A stretch of DNA of 64,000 bases from Trichomonas vaginalis G3. Taxonomy: Eukaryota; Parabasalia; Trichomonadida; Trichomonadidae. The stretch covers positions 9,978,268-10,042,267 of the forward strand of contig NC_067206.1 of the NCBI RefSeq assembly GCF_026262505.1, in the 5' to 3' direction. The notes beneath the pieces were generated by a model. That model ran no database searches and had not been told where the DNA came from. It saw only the letters and a program-made list of their open reading frames with translations. Shown in pieces: positions 46,772 to 61,361 of the stretch (position 1 is its first letter; each line of letters starts with the position of its first letter). The position numbers and the translations under genes are program-made.

Positions 46772-47360
46772 ATGCACTCTTCAGCGAATTCAGAATATTT
46801 AGATGAAATAGTTCAGAATTTAATTATGGGAATGCATATATCTAGAGTTCCTCCGAAATGTTTGCCATTTTTGCATGAACCATTGTTGAGAGAAAAACAA
46901 AATGCAATCAAACTTGGTCGTGCTGACATTGTCAAGAAAATACAAGAAGTTACAAAGCAATTAGATCAAGCATGTATCGATTTGAAACGCAAGACAAATA
47001 AAAAGCCATCTAGGAAAATTTCTAACAGTTCATTTTCATCAATTTCTTCGAATTCTAGAAAAAAATCACCAGATAACTCAAACTACGTAAGAAAGCTATT
47101 AGAAGGTCAATTTGCAGAACTTACTGATCCAAATTTAATATCTCAAATTATCCCAATTTTGAAGAAAGAGAAAAAAGATGCAATTGCAAGTGGCAAATAT
47201 CATTCTGCTAAGGTAATTACTGATATGATTGCAGAATTTAAAAATCGCTCAACCGATTCAATTTGTGAAGGTGAAAAAGTCGAAAAATATATGTCATTGC
47301 AAGCCCAATTAGCTAGAGCTGAAGAAGAACTTAAAAATACCATCGATTATTATACTTATC
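46772..47360 (+). pseudogene. 5' half of a host coiled-coil gene, cut at Maverick C
   Basis: Starts MHSSANSEYLDEIVQNLIMG. About 196 host residues in two related helical modules (each with an IxxILKKEKxxAI or LLREKQNAIKLGRAD type helix) separated by a Ser/Lys linker, ending DYYTYHK. From 47361 the sequence is Maverick capsid-region DNA (shared with 41079 downward in Maverick B), which adds a few foreign codons before a stop at 47407. The matching 3' half is at 38262-38818 and, frame-broken, at 47526-48077. Confidence 0.75.
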
Positions 47361-47500
47361 ACAAGCTAGAGAACAAACAGACCAGTATGCAACTATTGAG
47401 AAAATAAGAAGACTTGACCCTAACGTTCCAGGAGTTTATGTTAACCTTTCTGGTTCAGATGGAACTGCTGCCACTAAAGTAAAACTGAAACTTAGAGTTC

Positions 47501-47525
47501 NNNNNNNNNNNNNNNNNNNNNNNNN
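47501..47525. other. Assembly gap of 25 N
   Basis: Exactly 25 undetermined bases. The round small size suggests a placeholder of unknown true length rather than a measured gap. Everything to its right up to 58586 should be treated with caution. Confidence 0.97.
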
Positions 47526-48077
47526 ATCATAAGAAATGATGAATTAAACATATGAATGCTATTCAAAAAATGGAAAACCTTCATGATGAACAAATTATTG
47601 ATTTTGAAAAGACATGGCCATCAGAACTTCCACCAAGTCATCGAAAACTTAGCAAGACAACCCTCGATATGAGAACAAAAGAAAATAAATGTTTATCTGC
47701 CGAAATGTTTGACGAAGCTGAGCAGTGTAGAGATATTGCCGATTGGCTCGAGTTCAATGACTTAAACGAACAAAAACTCAGATACGAACTCGATTTTAAT
47801 CGTGAATTGCTCGACTGAAACAGCACAAGAGAAAGAACTAAATTATATTAAGTTTAGATATGAAAATAAATATGCTGAACTTAAAGCAGAAGAAGAACGC
47901 GAGTTGCAAAGATGGAACTGATTGTTAGAAATCTCAGAAGAAAGATTAAACCTGAAGATGAAGCATTGCTTATACATGATAAAAAGTTTTCAATGGGATG
48001 TTCTGATTCATCAGAAACAAGATCCAAAAATAATATCTGCTTCAAAAATTGTTTATAAGAATATTAAGCCTTACTAA
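47526..48077 (+). pseudogene. Inverted-copy remnant of the coiled-coil gene 3' half
   Basis: Matches 38262-38818 from its first bases after the gap (MNAIQKMENLHDEQ at 47552) to the stop region near 48077, with several small frame shifts. It carries no extra 5' sequence. Confidence 0.7.
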
Positions 48078-48369
48078 AATTGTTTGTATTCATAAATTTA
48101 ATTTTTTTTTTTCTTCGATTTAACGTAACATTCTATAAGCGTTATTATCATATGCCATGAAACTCTTTTCCTAAGAATCCAGATTTTGTTTTAAATTCAA
48201 TATTAATTTTAAAAATATTTAAAGTAGGCATCTTAAATAAGTTGGGTTTGCATATAATTCTCATGGAACCCATGTTAACATATTTTTGATCAGTCCTACC
48301 AAGAATGTGAGGTTCTAAACATCGAAACAAGCAGTCAAAAAAATTCAAAAATTCAAAAAAAAAAATATA

Positions 48370-51300
48370 TTGAATACAATTGATGCATCACGGATTCAAC
48401 AGAAATTAAAGATCTTCAAATATTAATTGAAGATATTCCAACAGATGATCCTTCTAATGATGCTAGTCGTCTTCTTGATTTCTTATCAAGGAATGGTGTT
48501 TTTTCAAGTTGCTTTTAATAAGCTCAAGCAATTAGACTTAGCTAATGTATCTACAGATAAACACATTGAACTTTTATCAGGATTCTTACTCAGTGCAAAT
48601 AATATTACACAAGTTAACGAAATTCATGATATATTCATGAAATACCTAAGCGAAAAAGATTTATTCGTAAATATGATGGATAATTCAATCTATACAAATC
48701 AACTTTTGCAAGATTTTATGAATCATTCTGAAAACTCGATTTAATGCTAGAATGCAATAAAATTTGGAATCACTTAACCAACGTCAAAGATATATTCGTC
48801 AAATTGCTTTTCGTTTTGCTTCATTAAGACATGAAACGCAAAAATGCCTTAAAATTCTTTACTCTGTTTACCCAGCTCGTTCACATGATGATTTTCTCGA
48901 ATTTTCTGCATATGCAACCTCAATTACATCACTTATTTCTCAAGATCAAAACTTTGTTCGTGAATTATTTGAATACGTCATGAATTTAGCAGCAATACTT
49001 TCTGGATTCATGCGTGATTGGCTTATAAACTTCGCATCATCCTTTGCACCGCTATTAAAACTCAAATCAGTTCATCCTGCGATTTTAGATTTTGTCAAAT
49101 TACAAAAGATGCCACTTTCTACAATCCATCACTTCGAATCATCTACAGGAGGCTTATACAACAAAGAATTAAGCCTTTCGGAAGCTCCTTCCCTTTCCAG
49201 ACCTTATTCATTGTACAAAGAGTGGTTTGTTGACATCAAAAACCTGAATGAGGCCAAATCCCCAGAAAGAGTTTACAATACAAATACTCCATTTCTGCCA
49301 AACCAATCCATATGACGCTCCAAAAATATTATCTCAGCTTCCTCCTGTTGTTTCTCTACCGTTTTAACACCTGATAGTTGACAAACAACCAGAAGCATTC
49401 CGTAATGCTGTAGAAAAGGCTTTTTCATCAGGAAATATCGATATTGCATTAAATGTTCTTGAAATTGTTGCTAGAGTTAATCCAAGACTCATCAAACCAC
49501 ACTTTTCTTCAATATCTAAGCTCGGATTCTCAAGATGCCATACATTAGTTTCATTATTAATAAGAGCAGATATTATTGAGTTCAAAAAACTCTTTATTCC
49601 AATTCATCAAGCCGAGGAAGAAAAGATAAGAGATATTATACGCGAAGGTATCCTCCAAATGCAAAAACGTCCTAAGACAAGAGAAATATCTCGTTTGTTT
49701 CTTCAAGTTTTCACTAATTTCTACTCTGGAGCATCCGGACAGATAAACTGGGCTGCTGTTGCCGATGCATATCCAGGAGATATGGACATCGCTCAGTGCA
49801 TGCTCTTAACTCAGGAAGATCAAACCGAAAAAAGTGACACGAGGAACTTCACCGCTCCTCTTCTTCAGTGGCGACAGTCATTTCTTAATTTTATCAGGAG
49901 ATGTCCATCAACAATGCGTCCCTTATCAGCAATACCATATCTCCTTGTTGCTTCTACACTACAGAGCATGATGAGCTGGAGATTCACAGTTTTTCATCGC
50001 TTTTACCACAATCACGCAGTAATGCTGAAGAAATCATTGAACAAATTGCTATATTCGAGTTAACAAGGTCAGTAATTAAAGGAAATCACTCACAACTGGA
50101 TGCACTGGCGAAATTAAAAATAATGTTCGACTTCGATGACAAGAAAGTTACTTTATTCATCAGTATTTGCTCATTGTGCAGTCTGTATCGAGATTGGAGC
50201 TCACGATTCCTTAGATTCAATAGTTTCCGCAATGAATTCCACTTCTTCGGTCATTAAAAAAGCCGCAAGCAGAGCAATTACAATTTCTCAACACATTCCA
50301 GTTCGAACCAGCTAAACAATACGCTAAAAATGATGAAGATAACAATCTGACTGTCAAATTTTTGTCACTTTTGTCAACAATCGGTTCCACATCCAATTAT
50401 GTTCCACAAGATTCAGACAGCAAGAAATACTTAGAAATGATCAAAACAATTAACGGTTTTGTCAATGACGATTTGACAAAAAATTGCCAACAAAAAATTT
50501 TTGCCGATGTAAACATGATTTGTGACAATTTCATGTTACTTAGTTTATCATCATATATTTTGCTTCCTTCCAGGCAAGTATCGAAGATCTCATCCGATAA
50601 AATCATTTCCATGCTTGTTTCAAATTCATCGGAACACAAACAGAGGGAATTCGCTCTCCTCGCGATCTCTCAGATGCCGACGGCTCCGGAGTTCGATTAT
50701 TTCGCTCTTTTCGACAAATATCCGGAACTGTCAAAAAGTGTCATGTCCGTTGCAGTTAGAAACAACAATAATCTTCTGATAAACCACATACTCCAGAAAT
50801 CAGACGATTATTCGACCATTTTTGCTGTCAAACCGCTCATCACTTACATAGACCAAGATTTAGTTTTGGAGTTCATTAAAAGAAATGCTCCAAAAAGTGA
50901 CATACAAACATTATTGTTATCGTCCGATGTTTACTCAAATCCAAAACATATAATTGAAGTATGCGGCCAAATAAGGAAAAGTGACATAACCGATTATGTA
51001 AACACGACATATGGTGAACGATTAAAGAACAGTTTGATGCGGTTGAAGAACGAAGAAATCGAGCAATACATTTACTCTGATTTCGATGATTTCGCGTTGA
51101 TCGTAAGTCATTTAATGAATCTCTCAATTTCAAACATTTGTTGGAAGATCGTTAGTTCTGAAAAAGTGACATTTAAATGTATTGTCAATTTTGCATTCAG
51201 TCGGAAGAAGCAGTTATTTACTATTATAGAAGGATTGTTTGCTATATTGAACAAAGCGACTGTTTCACAAGTTGGCAAATGCATTTGTTATTTGTCTGTT

Positions 51301-51528
51301 TTCTTGTTGGTGAGAGAGAACAATCACCCTTTCAGAGCAATTAAGGAGACTTTGGATTCAAACAGAGATATCTTTGATGAGAAATCAATTGTTCTCCTTC
51401 TCCCTGCTTTGATTGCAAATTGTTCAGATATAAGAATTGAACATACATCTGTTTTCCAGAGAATAACAACTGAAAAGTATACTAATGTAATTGACGAAAT
51501 AATCAATGCAAGTAAATTAAGTAAATAA
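48370..51528 (+). pseudogene. Inverted-copy remnant of the alpha-solenoid gene
   Basis: Copy of 34807-37968. The start region has TTG where the intact copy has ATG, and multiple small indels break the first two-thirds. The last 388 codons (50362-51528) agree with the intact copy except for about one residue (NHPF for NQPF). Confidence 0.75.
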
Positions 51529-52084
51529 AGATTTTTATACACTTTAATTTATTAAAAACGATACAACACAATTTTTTTGACATTCTCTCAATTTTTTTGA
51601 CATTCTCTCAATTTTTTTGACAGGAATATTTTTTTTGGGAAAAGGCTATTTTAAATCACTATCGTGTACCTTATATTAATGTTATTCTTTTTTAGCAATT
51701 ACATTAAAGATATATTGATATTACGGGAGCATGTCAGAAAGTGGTGAGTGAACCCTTAATAAGTGTCATATATAATTGAGATACTATCCATCCGGCTGTG
51801 TTTCAAATACCTGACAAAGGACGTGAAGCAACATTGAAGACTAAGTCATACAGATGTAGGTATATCAGAAAATTAAAGTTGAATCAATGCTGCAAGTCAG
51901 GATTCTCTAAACTCTCGTAATAGCATTCCAATTCTGAGAATTCCAAAAATATTTCGCTTAAAAAGTGCTTTCTATCGTTCTCCCGCCCCTGAAATTTACT
52001 AAAAGATTTCATTTCGTTAGAAACCAATAATTTAGATTAAATTCAATTCATGAATTTCAAACTTGTTTTTAACTCAAAACTTTG

Positions 52085-53550
52085 ATGAGCTTTCTAAAAC
52101 TAATTCCCGCTTACACTTGGCGGATTGTTTCATGATAGTTCTTATAAGTTTTCTTTCTTTTGGTGTTAGATCGTATATGCTAGGCTATCCAAATGTTATA
52201 ATTTTCGATGAAGTATATTTCGGTAATTTTTCTAATGCATATCTCACAGAACATTTTTACAGTGACATTCATCCACCATTTGGCAAGCTTTTAATGGCAG
52301 GAATTGCCTATTTAACTCAATATCCAGGAAATATCAACTGGGGATACAAAGATATACAAGGATATGATGATAATGAAACAAATTATATTAATCTTCGACT
52401 TACGCCTAGCGTATTTTCGTCATTCTGTTCATTTTAATTTATTGTTCAATGAGAAATTTAGGATTTTCGATTTCAACAGCAACAGCAGCTTCCTTCCTTA
52501 CTCTTTTGATATAACATCTATTGTTGAAGGTAGGTTCATTCTATCTGATGGAATGCTTCATTTCTTCAGCTGTCTTCATATTTTCGCTTTATACATTGTT
52601 CTTAAGGAAAACAAGCTTTCTACGAACTCTATTCGCCGGAATTAACTTGGATTTGCATTTTCATGCAAGCTTACTGCTGGTGGTTTAATTCTTTTGGATG
52701 GATTATCACAATTCATTTGGCTCTTGAAGAAACGACGTCCAATTGCGAAGATTATTGCCAGAGCATCATTGCTATTAGTCCCATGCTTCTCAATTCACTT
52801 AATTTGCTGGATAATCCACTTTGATATCTTAAAATTCAAAGATAACACTGGTGGAGCATATTCGGAAGAAGGATTTTCGCAATATCTATACAATCCCGAT
52901 ATAATGAATATTACATACAAAGGCTGGAGACTTCAAAACGAAATCACTTAAAAACAATATTTGAAGACTTAGTAAGGACACACCATGCTAACATGAGAAT
53001 TACAAACCCTCATCCGTGGTCATCCATGCCAATAAATTGGCCTTTTTTACTTGATAAATATGTTATGTTTTATTCAGACGTAGATTACAACTTCATTCGT
53101 TGTCATGGATACACCAATGACATACTGGTCCTCATCAGTATTTCTAATTCTCACTCCTTTGCTCTTATTTACCAGAAAACTCGATTGGAGAATTATTATT
53201 ACATTTTTCGGTTGGGCTTTTTCATATTTACCATTTATTATGGTTCTCGTGCCATGTACCTATATCATTTACATTGTTCCGATGTTTTTCGCTTCAATGA
53301 ATTTGGCAGCAGTTTCTGAATGCGTTTTGAAGAATTGGCCGAAGATTTCTCTTATATTTAACATTGTTATTTGTGTCCTTTCCGTTACATGCACGATGTA
53401 CTTTGCTCCATGGGTTTATGGCTATCGGTGCATGGATTGTGATGAAAAACTCGGTTGGATAAGAAGATGGGAGTTCGGACACCTGATAAAGTTAATTTCT
53501 TTGGAATTGATTCAATCAATACAACTCTCATCACCGGATCTTTTGTATAA
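52085..53550 (+). pseudogene. Inverted-copy remnant of the PMT-family gene
   Basis: Copy of 32781-34250, split into several frames by small indels. The FDEVYFG and HPPFGKLL motifs are still readable in one piece near the start. The intergenic tandem repeats upstream are also copied. Confidence 0.75.
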
Positions 53551-54086
53551 ATGTTATTTTTATAGTTCTTTTAATCATAATCTTTTTATATTTATCATTT
53601 ATTATATTAAGAATCTTAAGGCTTGATTTAATATAACAGGATATATTTAAATGAAATTTATTATTCAACAATATGCGACACATAGTCAGAATGGAGCAAT
53701 ATGCACTATATTATAGCATATGATGCCTTATTAATGAAATTTAATCTTTCACATTTTGGAGGAAGCTTATACAGATGAGGCGAATTGGCATAATATTTTG
53801 CAGATTCCAGATTCAAAAATTTAATGTTTTCAGAAGATCCCCTTACTATTTGATCAAATTTCTCGAAAAGTACTCATTGAGCATAAGATATAATAATCTA
53901 TTTAGTAGTTTTAGTTATATATGTATATGAATTTTAACGAAATAAGAAGTACAGAAAAAAACATCAAAGAAATGAATGAAATTACATTAAAAGTCACTTT
54001 TTATACACCGCTTTGTATCGGCCAAAAATTGAATGTAAAAAATTTATCATTTAATTGAATATTAATAACCATAAGTCAGAGTATAA

Positions 54087-55599
<1,513 letters not shown>

Positions 55600-56090
55600 A
55601 AACTTTTTTTTCGATTTTCTATATTAACCAGAATTGTATTACTAACAAATGTTATTATTTCAATCAAATGAAGATTAATAATTTTATATAAATTTTCAAA
55701 ATATGTAATTTGATACTTGAAATATGAATATATTGGCCTATAAATGAGTTTTCAAGGATCATATGCTCTTAAACATATTGGAAATATTAGATTCTCTACG
55801 AAAATAACTCTTACGCATTTTTTCTTAGAATACACTGTTATAATATTTAAGTTTACAAGCAATCCATGGAAATTTAATAGTAATAATCAGTTGAAAACAT
55901 TATAATTCTTACTCATTCTCAAAAGAAATCAGAGTATGATGGCTTTATTTACCATAAAACATTCATATCCATCACCAGTATTCTATTTACTTTATCTGTT
56001 TAAGGCAATGTTCTATATATATATTTTGATTTAAAAATGATTAGTAAATTATCAATACAATACAAAAACATTTTAAATAACAAACATAAA

Positions 56091-57555
56091 TTAGCAGCAG
56101 CAATAAAGGCCGCAATATTTTGCACAGCATCCATCGTCTTCTTCGTCTCCTTGTCTTCCATCGATGATCTGCTTTGCCATCTTCTTTCCAGACCTTGCAC
56201 TAATTCTGCAAAGGAATATATTCGCAATGATACCAATGATTGCAATAATAAGGAACAAAATAAGTAATCCCAAACCAAGTTTTGGCCATGTGATACAAGG
56301 CGTTCTTGATGGATATGGAGTAAATGATGGAGAAGGAGCAGTTCTCTCTGGTGTATAAGCTGGTGTTGCCGGAAATGTTGGAGTAATCTCTGGAGTTGGT
56401 GCAAATGTGGCTGTAACAGTTGGCCAAAACGTTGCAGTAATAGTTGGCCAAAATGTCGCGGTTCTCGTCGGCCAAAACGTAGCAGAAATAGTAGGAGGCT
56501 TCGAGGCAGTTGGGGAAACTGTATATTGTGGAGTAACTCCTGGTGTAAGAGATAATGTGGCAGCGAAAGTTGCAGTAACTGTAGGATGAAAGGTGGCAGA
56601 GATGGTTGGAGACAGTGTAGGGAATAAGGAACGAGATGCTGTTGGAGTAAACGTAGCTGTAGCTGGTCGCCAGGCTGTTCCTCCTTTAATATAAAATATA
56701 TTTCTGTAAAGTCCGATTAATGAAATTAACCTTCTCTCCGGTATCAATGGAGTCAACTGTAAATGCATCGGTTTCATTTCCAGCTTCAAAACGGCAGAAT
56801 TCAACGTTAATTTTCATTAAACCTTCACGGACAAGGGTTGAATAAATGCGACTGTAAAAAACATAATCATCTATGCCTGTACATTTGTAAAAAAGCGATG
56901 AAACAAAATAATTTGGTTCAAGATTCTTCTGACCATTTTCGCCAAGGTCAGAATGATAAAATTGCAGGACCTACATTGGCCGTACACTCTATATAATCTG
57001 TTCTAAAGGTATCTAGCTGACCTCCTATCAAGTATATTGCTCCGCCCATGTATTGAGCAGTGCAGCTCTGATAAAGGCAGGAATTGGATCGTAAAAATGT
57101 ACCAGTAGAAACGTACACTCCTCCATTTTCATCTGTGGAGCAGTAAATAAACGTGCATGACCAAAGTTGAAGTTTTTTATCTGTTTTAATCGCACTTCCG
57201 ATACAATTTGTAAAATCAACTGTTTTAATCCATGTATTATTAGTATTAAATGTTGTTGTAGTCATTAAAGGTATGCAGAAAATAGACAACGTATTCTGAT
57301 GGAATCGAGCTAAATTTTAGTGGAGACTTTAAAAATTTGGAAAATTTAGAGTTTAATTGTTTCACTACCTAAATTAGTCTTATATAAGAAATTTTGAAGC
57401 GAATCTTGAGACTTTTACGTTATTTAGTGCTAAATTCGTGAAATTTGAATATTTTTGTTGAGTAATAAGGGAGATTTACTCAAATGTTGGTTTATTGTCA
57501 ATGATCTGATGACGAGTTCCCTTGATTTCGCCAGAGCGAAAAAAAGGGGAATCAT
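56091..57555 (-). pseudogene. Inverted-copy remnant of the TATFWPT-stalk surface protein
   Basis: Copy of 28785-30254. The stalk, membrane segment and Cys-rich tail are intact (one frame from about 56720 to 56091), while the ectodomain is broken. Upstream of 57555 the frame is open to an earlier ATG at 57633, unlike in the left copy. Confidence 0.7.
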
Positions 57556-58065
57556 CAGGAGATTTTTGATTTTATAAAATTTTTTTGACCCGTTTATAAA
57601 AAACATGAAAATCGCATTTTTATTTAAATTCATGATTGATAAACTTCTGAAAGGAAAACTATTACTAAAACAACCAAAATAATAAAGAATTTCATTAAAA
57701 AATCGAATTCAAAATCGCCAATTAATAAATAAAATAGGAAATTTTACTTACCAATTCATATTTTAGACAAAGTTTAAACAAATTGCGAAATGGCCAAAGA
57801 AGTAATACATACATTTAATTTAAATATCATCACAAATGCAACGCGAATGATAGAAAATTTCAAATTTCTCTTGTTTCATTGTGTAAACTTGATAAGATTA
57901 TACCATAGGATAATTTTATGAAATATATTAAAGATAATAAAATTTGCACCATTATTAACTCTTATCAAGACAGCAAATATATTTCATAAAGTAAAAACAG
58001 ATAAAGGTTAAAAGAAGTTATTTTTTTTAATTAAATAAATAAAAATTAACAATATATAATAAAAG

Positions 58066-58586
58066 TTAAGCAGCGAATGATTCGAACGAGTCTTCCTCAT
58101 CCTGCTGTTCCTCAGAGAAGTTGAGTTCCTCACTCATACCGACCTTGCAGAAAATGAGTGAAATGAGGATTCCGAAGACAACAACGAAGAAGAGGATGAA
58201 GAAAGCGAATGTTACCCAAGCAGCTATTTTCTCTGCCTTTGTTAGTTCGGCTTCAGCTACAGATGTTGGGATTTTGATGTAATCGAGGTTGCAACTCGAA
58301 GTATTAGTGAAATTCTGGTAGACAAGGATGGAATCATTTGTAGAGATATTTGGATAGTGTTAGTCATGCATGATCTGCGAATTGCCATGGAAGAATAGTT
58401 AGATAAAGAAAGTGGAATTGAAGCATTAACAAAAGCAACGGCAAATATTGATGCATGGCTTGCATTAGTGTATGTAATTAAGGCATCGGTCTTTGCTGCT
58501 GCATTAAATTCAACAGATTCGAAACTTGAAGCAATTGAATCTGCAATTTTGATGTAAGGTATACCTTTATAGCGAATCTTCCACGC
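58066..58586 (-). pseudogene. Inverted-copy 3' fragment of the N-glycosylation-rich surface protein
   Basis: Copy of 27752-28272, with the tail and membrane segment readable. At 58586/58587 it meets Maverick C sequence abruptly (ACGC to GAGTTCC). Confidence 0.75.
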
Positions 58587-59622
58587 GAGTTCCTTTGTCA
58601 TCTTTTCCTCATCTTCAGGTTTTTAAGATACTTGCCAAACTGGGCAGGAAAAATTTCTATCGAACTTACTCCAAGCAAAAATAACTTAGTCATTGCACCA
58701 ACACAAGACCCATTCAGCATTACTATAGCTGGAACTGGTGGAGCCAAGTTCTGTGACTTTTGCAAAGACAAAGTTGACTTAGACTTTGGTTTCTCAAACT
58801 TCAACAATGAAGTAAACTATTATTTCAATGCTGCTGGAACTGCTTGGGACCCAGTTAAGTTTACATGCGAAAAGTTTGAATGCAAGAGAATAGAAAGCAG
58901 ACTTGCAGTCTATATGTTGGACCCAGATATTTCAAATGCTTTAGCTGCCAAATATATTGGCAGTTCCACTTATGTTCCCTATACACCAAATATCTGTCAA
59001 AGACTTTGCAGGTGAAGTTGGAAAAGTGCTGACCCAGGTGCAAGAACAGATATTGCTTTAACAACTGCGATGAAACATGCAGATACTATGTTTGTACTGT
59101 TCAGACGAACTATAAATGACTATTCTTGTTTTCTACAACCCCGGTATTAAATATCATATAAACATAGATGGCAAATATTATCCAAGAGAAGAATATTCCA
59201 CAGTTGAAGATATGAGGTCATACAACTTGACATTAGATGCTATGAACTTTAACAACAACTTCACAACAACCATTAACCCTGAAATGCAAAGTTCTATTAT
59301 GCCATATGTGAAAGTATGGACCCATACAGGAGCTCAAAAAACTCAATATACAAATGGAGACCGTTCAAACTTTTGGCTTGGCATTCCATTTGCTGACTCA
59401 GAAGACTTTATGGGTGGTATTTCAACTGTTGGTACTGTACAAATACAATATACTGGTGACAGAGACGGTCCAGATGAATTGAAAGCAAAGAAGTTTACAA
59501 AACCAATAGCACTTTTCACGGAAGATGCTCTTTTGAAGATTCGTTCGATGAAACCTGCTGGGGCTCCTCAGATTGGCATAACGACAGCTTCCATTGAGCA
59601 GATTTTGGCAGCAGGTCAGTAA
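58587..59622 (+). CDS. Major capsid protein region (Maverick C)
   Basis: Continuation of the capsid region, with beta-rich stretches such as GKISIELTPSKNNLVIAP and the end ASIEQILAAGQ. Its counterpart is the lower part of 39909-41512 in Maverick B. Fossil element; described only as a part. Confidence 0.6.
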
Positions 59623-59935
59623 GTTGTTCTTGAACTGACTTCTCTCCATCGTAAATAGTTATGACACCAGTTTTGACATAAAATTGTATTATAAACTTAC
59701 CTTTAGAAATATCTGTAAGTTTTGTTGTTATATTTTTGTCAACGTCAAGAACTTTCACCATTTCAGTTATACCAACTTTCTTTGCTTTATGAAAATATTT
59801 TGGTTCAGCAAAGACTGCTATTCTATAACATTTACCATTGTTTGTATAAAGAACTATTCTGTCAATGTATTTGTATTGTTTGTGTGTGTAAACTTTGTTC
59901 TGCTTCAATTCGAAGAGATACTCGAATACGTCCAT
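59516..59935 (-). CDS. Unknown small Maverick C gene (MDVFEYLFELK family)
   Basis: 139 residues starting MDVFEYLFELKQ, Lys/Tyr-rich with beta-like strands. It overlaps the end of the capsid region on the other strand by about 100 bp, so the true end is uncertain. Divergent from the gene at 59954 with an 18 bp spacer. Confidence 0.5.
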   Translation of the reverse strand: MDVFEYLFELKQNKVYTHKQYKYIDRIVLYTNNGKCYRIAVFAEPKYFHKAKKVGITEMVKVLDVDKNITTKLTDISKGKFIIQFYVKTGVITIYDGEKSVQEQLTDLLPKSAQWKLSLCQSEEPQQVSSNESSKEHLP

Positions 59936-59953
59936 CTTTTTATTCTAAGTAAA

Positions 59954-60531
59954 ATGTCATTTCCGAAAAATAGAAGCGTAAGTGTTTCAAAAGGTTTAAT
60001 GGCGGTGGCAGATGTGAAGTTAAATTCACCAACTCAAACAAACAGTCAAAGTGTTGTTGTCAATGTCAAAGAAAGAGATGTTGAAGTGGGGAAACCATAC
60101 GAAGACGAAAATGGTATAACAATAGTTCCTGTAAAAGAACCAACATACCCTGAAGTTAGCAGAGACTTAAGTTCTGTTGCAGATATTCGAAACGACTACC
60201 AACAACTTAAAGACAAACTTAAAACTCAGGAGAAGATTTGTCAAGCTTTAAGTATAATGTTAAACTTGGTCGAACACAACCCTGTAAAAGTGAACTCATA
60301 TGTCATTGCACCTCATGAAGTTTTGAAAGAACTATTGAAACTTTTGACAGAGGCAGACGATATAAACATCAAAGAAATAGAACCCGACATTAGTTGCTGT
60401 GGTGTTTCATATAATGCATTGACAAGATATACGTTATGAAAGGAGGTGAAACGTTGAATTTAAAATATAGTTTCCCAGACGTCATAAAAATATTTGACGA
60501 CCACAACATTTCATTAAAATTTAGTTGCTAA
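59954..60531 (+). CDS. Unknown Maverick C gene region (MSFPKNRSVSVS family)
   Basis: Counterpart of 39002-39579. The middle is a helical stretch (DYQQLKDKLKTQEKICQALS). It ends four bases before the next start. Function unknown; fossil element. Confidence 0.55.
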
Positions 60532-60535
60532 GTAA

Positions 60536-61248
60536 ATGGCAGAAGACATAGTGGTTTATACTATTACGACTAAAAACCCTGAGTCATATAATTCTATAAC
60601 AACAAACTTACAAAGTCCTCAAGGACGATATTGTAAACTGACCTTAAACACGATGACGACTAAAGCCTGTTTTGCTCTTTTGACACCAGAAGATTTTATT
60701 GTTGTGAATGGTAAAAAATACTCCTTTGAAGATACTTACTCAGATATACCACCAACAGGTTTTGTTGACTTATTTAATACTTTAAGGACGGATGTAACAT
60801 GTGCTGCAACTAGAGCAGGTTTCATTATGTTTGGATGTCCGACTGAGTTTACTATAAACGATATGAGCTATAATACAAAACTTATATCTGGTTTTTACTA
60901 CAACAGTTTCCTATAACAGGAAAGGGTGTCATACAAGGAATGTCTATTCCATTGACATTAAGCACACCAATCTTATATATTGTTTCAAACTTAGGTTCAA
61001 AGTGTTATTCGAATGTCGACAGAAACTACTATGACCAAAAGATACTCATGCGTATAAACAACACTTTCTCTGCTGGTTTGCCTATTGTTCATTCGAATGC
61101 AGAGTTTTCAGCTTTAGTAAACTCAAACACTTTAGCAAACATAAACTTAACCTTAGTTGACGCAAACTTTGTTCCTGTAAAAACTTTTATGTCCTATGTA
61201 TTTGTCAATGACGGCAGAAAGTTTCGAATTGGAAGATGCAACTGGTGA
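60536..61248 (+). CDS. Unknown Maverick C gene region (MAEDIVVYTI family)
   Basis: Region beginning MAEDIVVYTITTKNPES and extending to about 61248 (VNDGRKFRIGRC). Beta-rich character and position between capsid and helicase genes suggest a second structural protein, possibly a minor capsid protein, but without a motif this is inference. Confidence 0.5.
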
Positions 61249-61333
61249 AAGTATTGTATTACAAGAACAACTTCAACAACAAATAGCTCAAGAACAACAA
61301 ATGGAACAAATGCAACAACAAAGTCAAGAATAA
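61208..61333 (+). CDS. Short Gln-rich protein (Maverick C)
   Basis: 41 codons: MTAESFELEDATGESIV followed by a Gln/Glu-rich helix with repeated QQ and EQ, stop at 61331. It overlaps the end of the preceding gene region by about 40 bp in another frame. Plausible but unproven. Confidence 0.35.
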   Translation: MTAESFELEDATGESIVLQEQLQQQIAQEQQMEQMQQQSQE

Positions 61334-61361
61334 AAAAAATATTTTTTTTATTTTTATAAAA

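Noticed and set aside
50397-51542. Frames on the minus strand in the right arm
   Set aside because: Identical to shadow frames opposite the solenoid gene in the left arm; they come only from the inverted copy.
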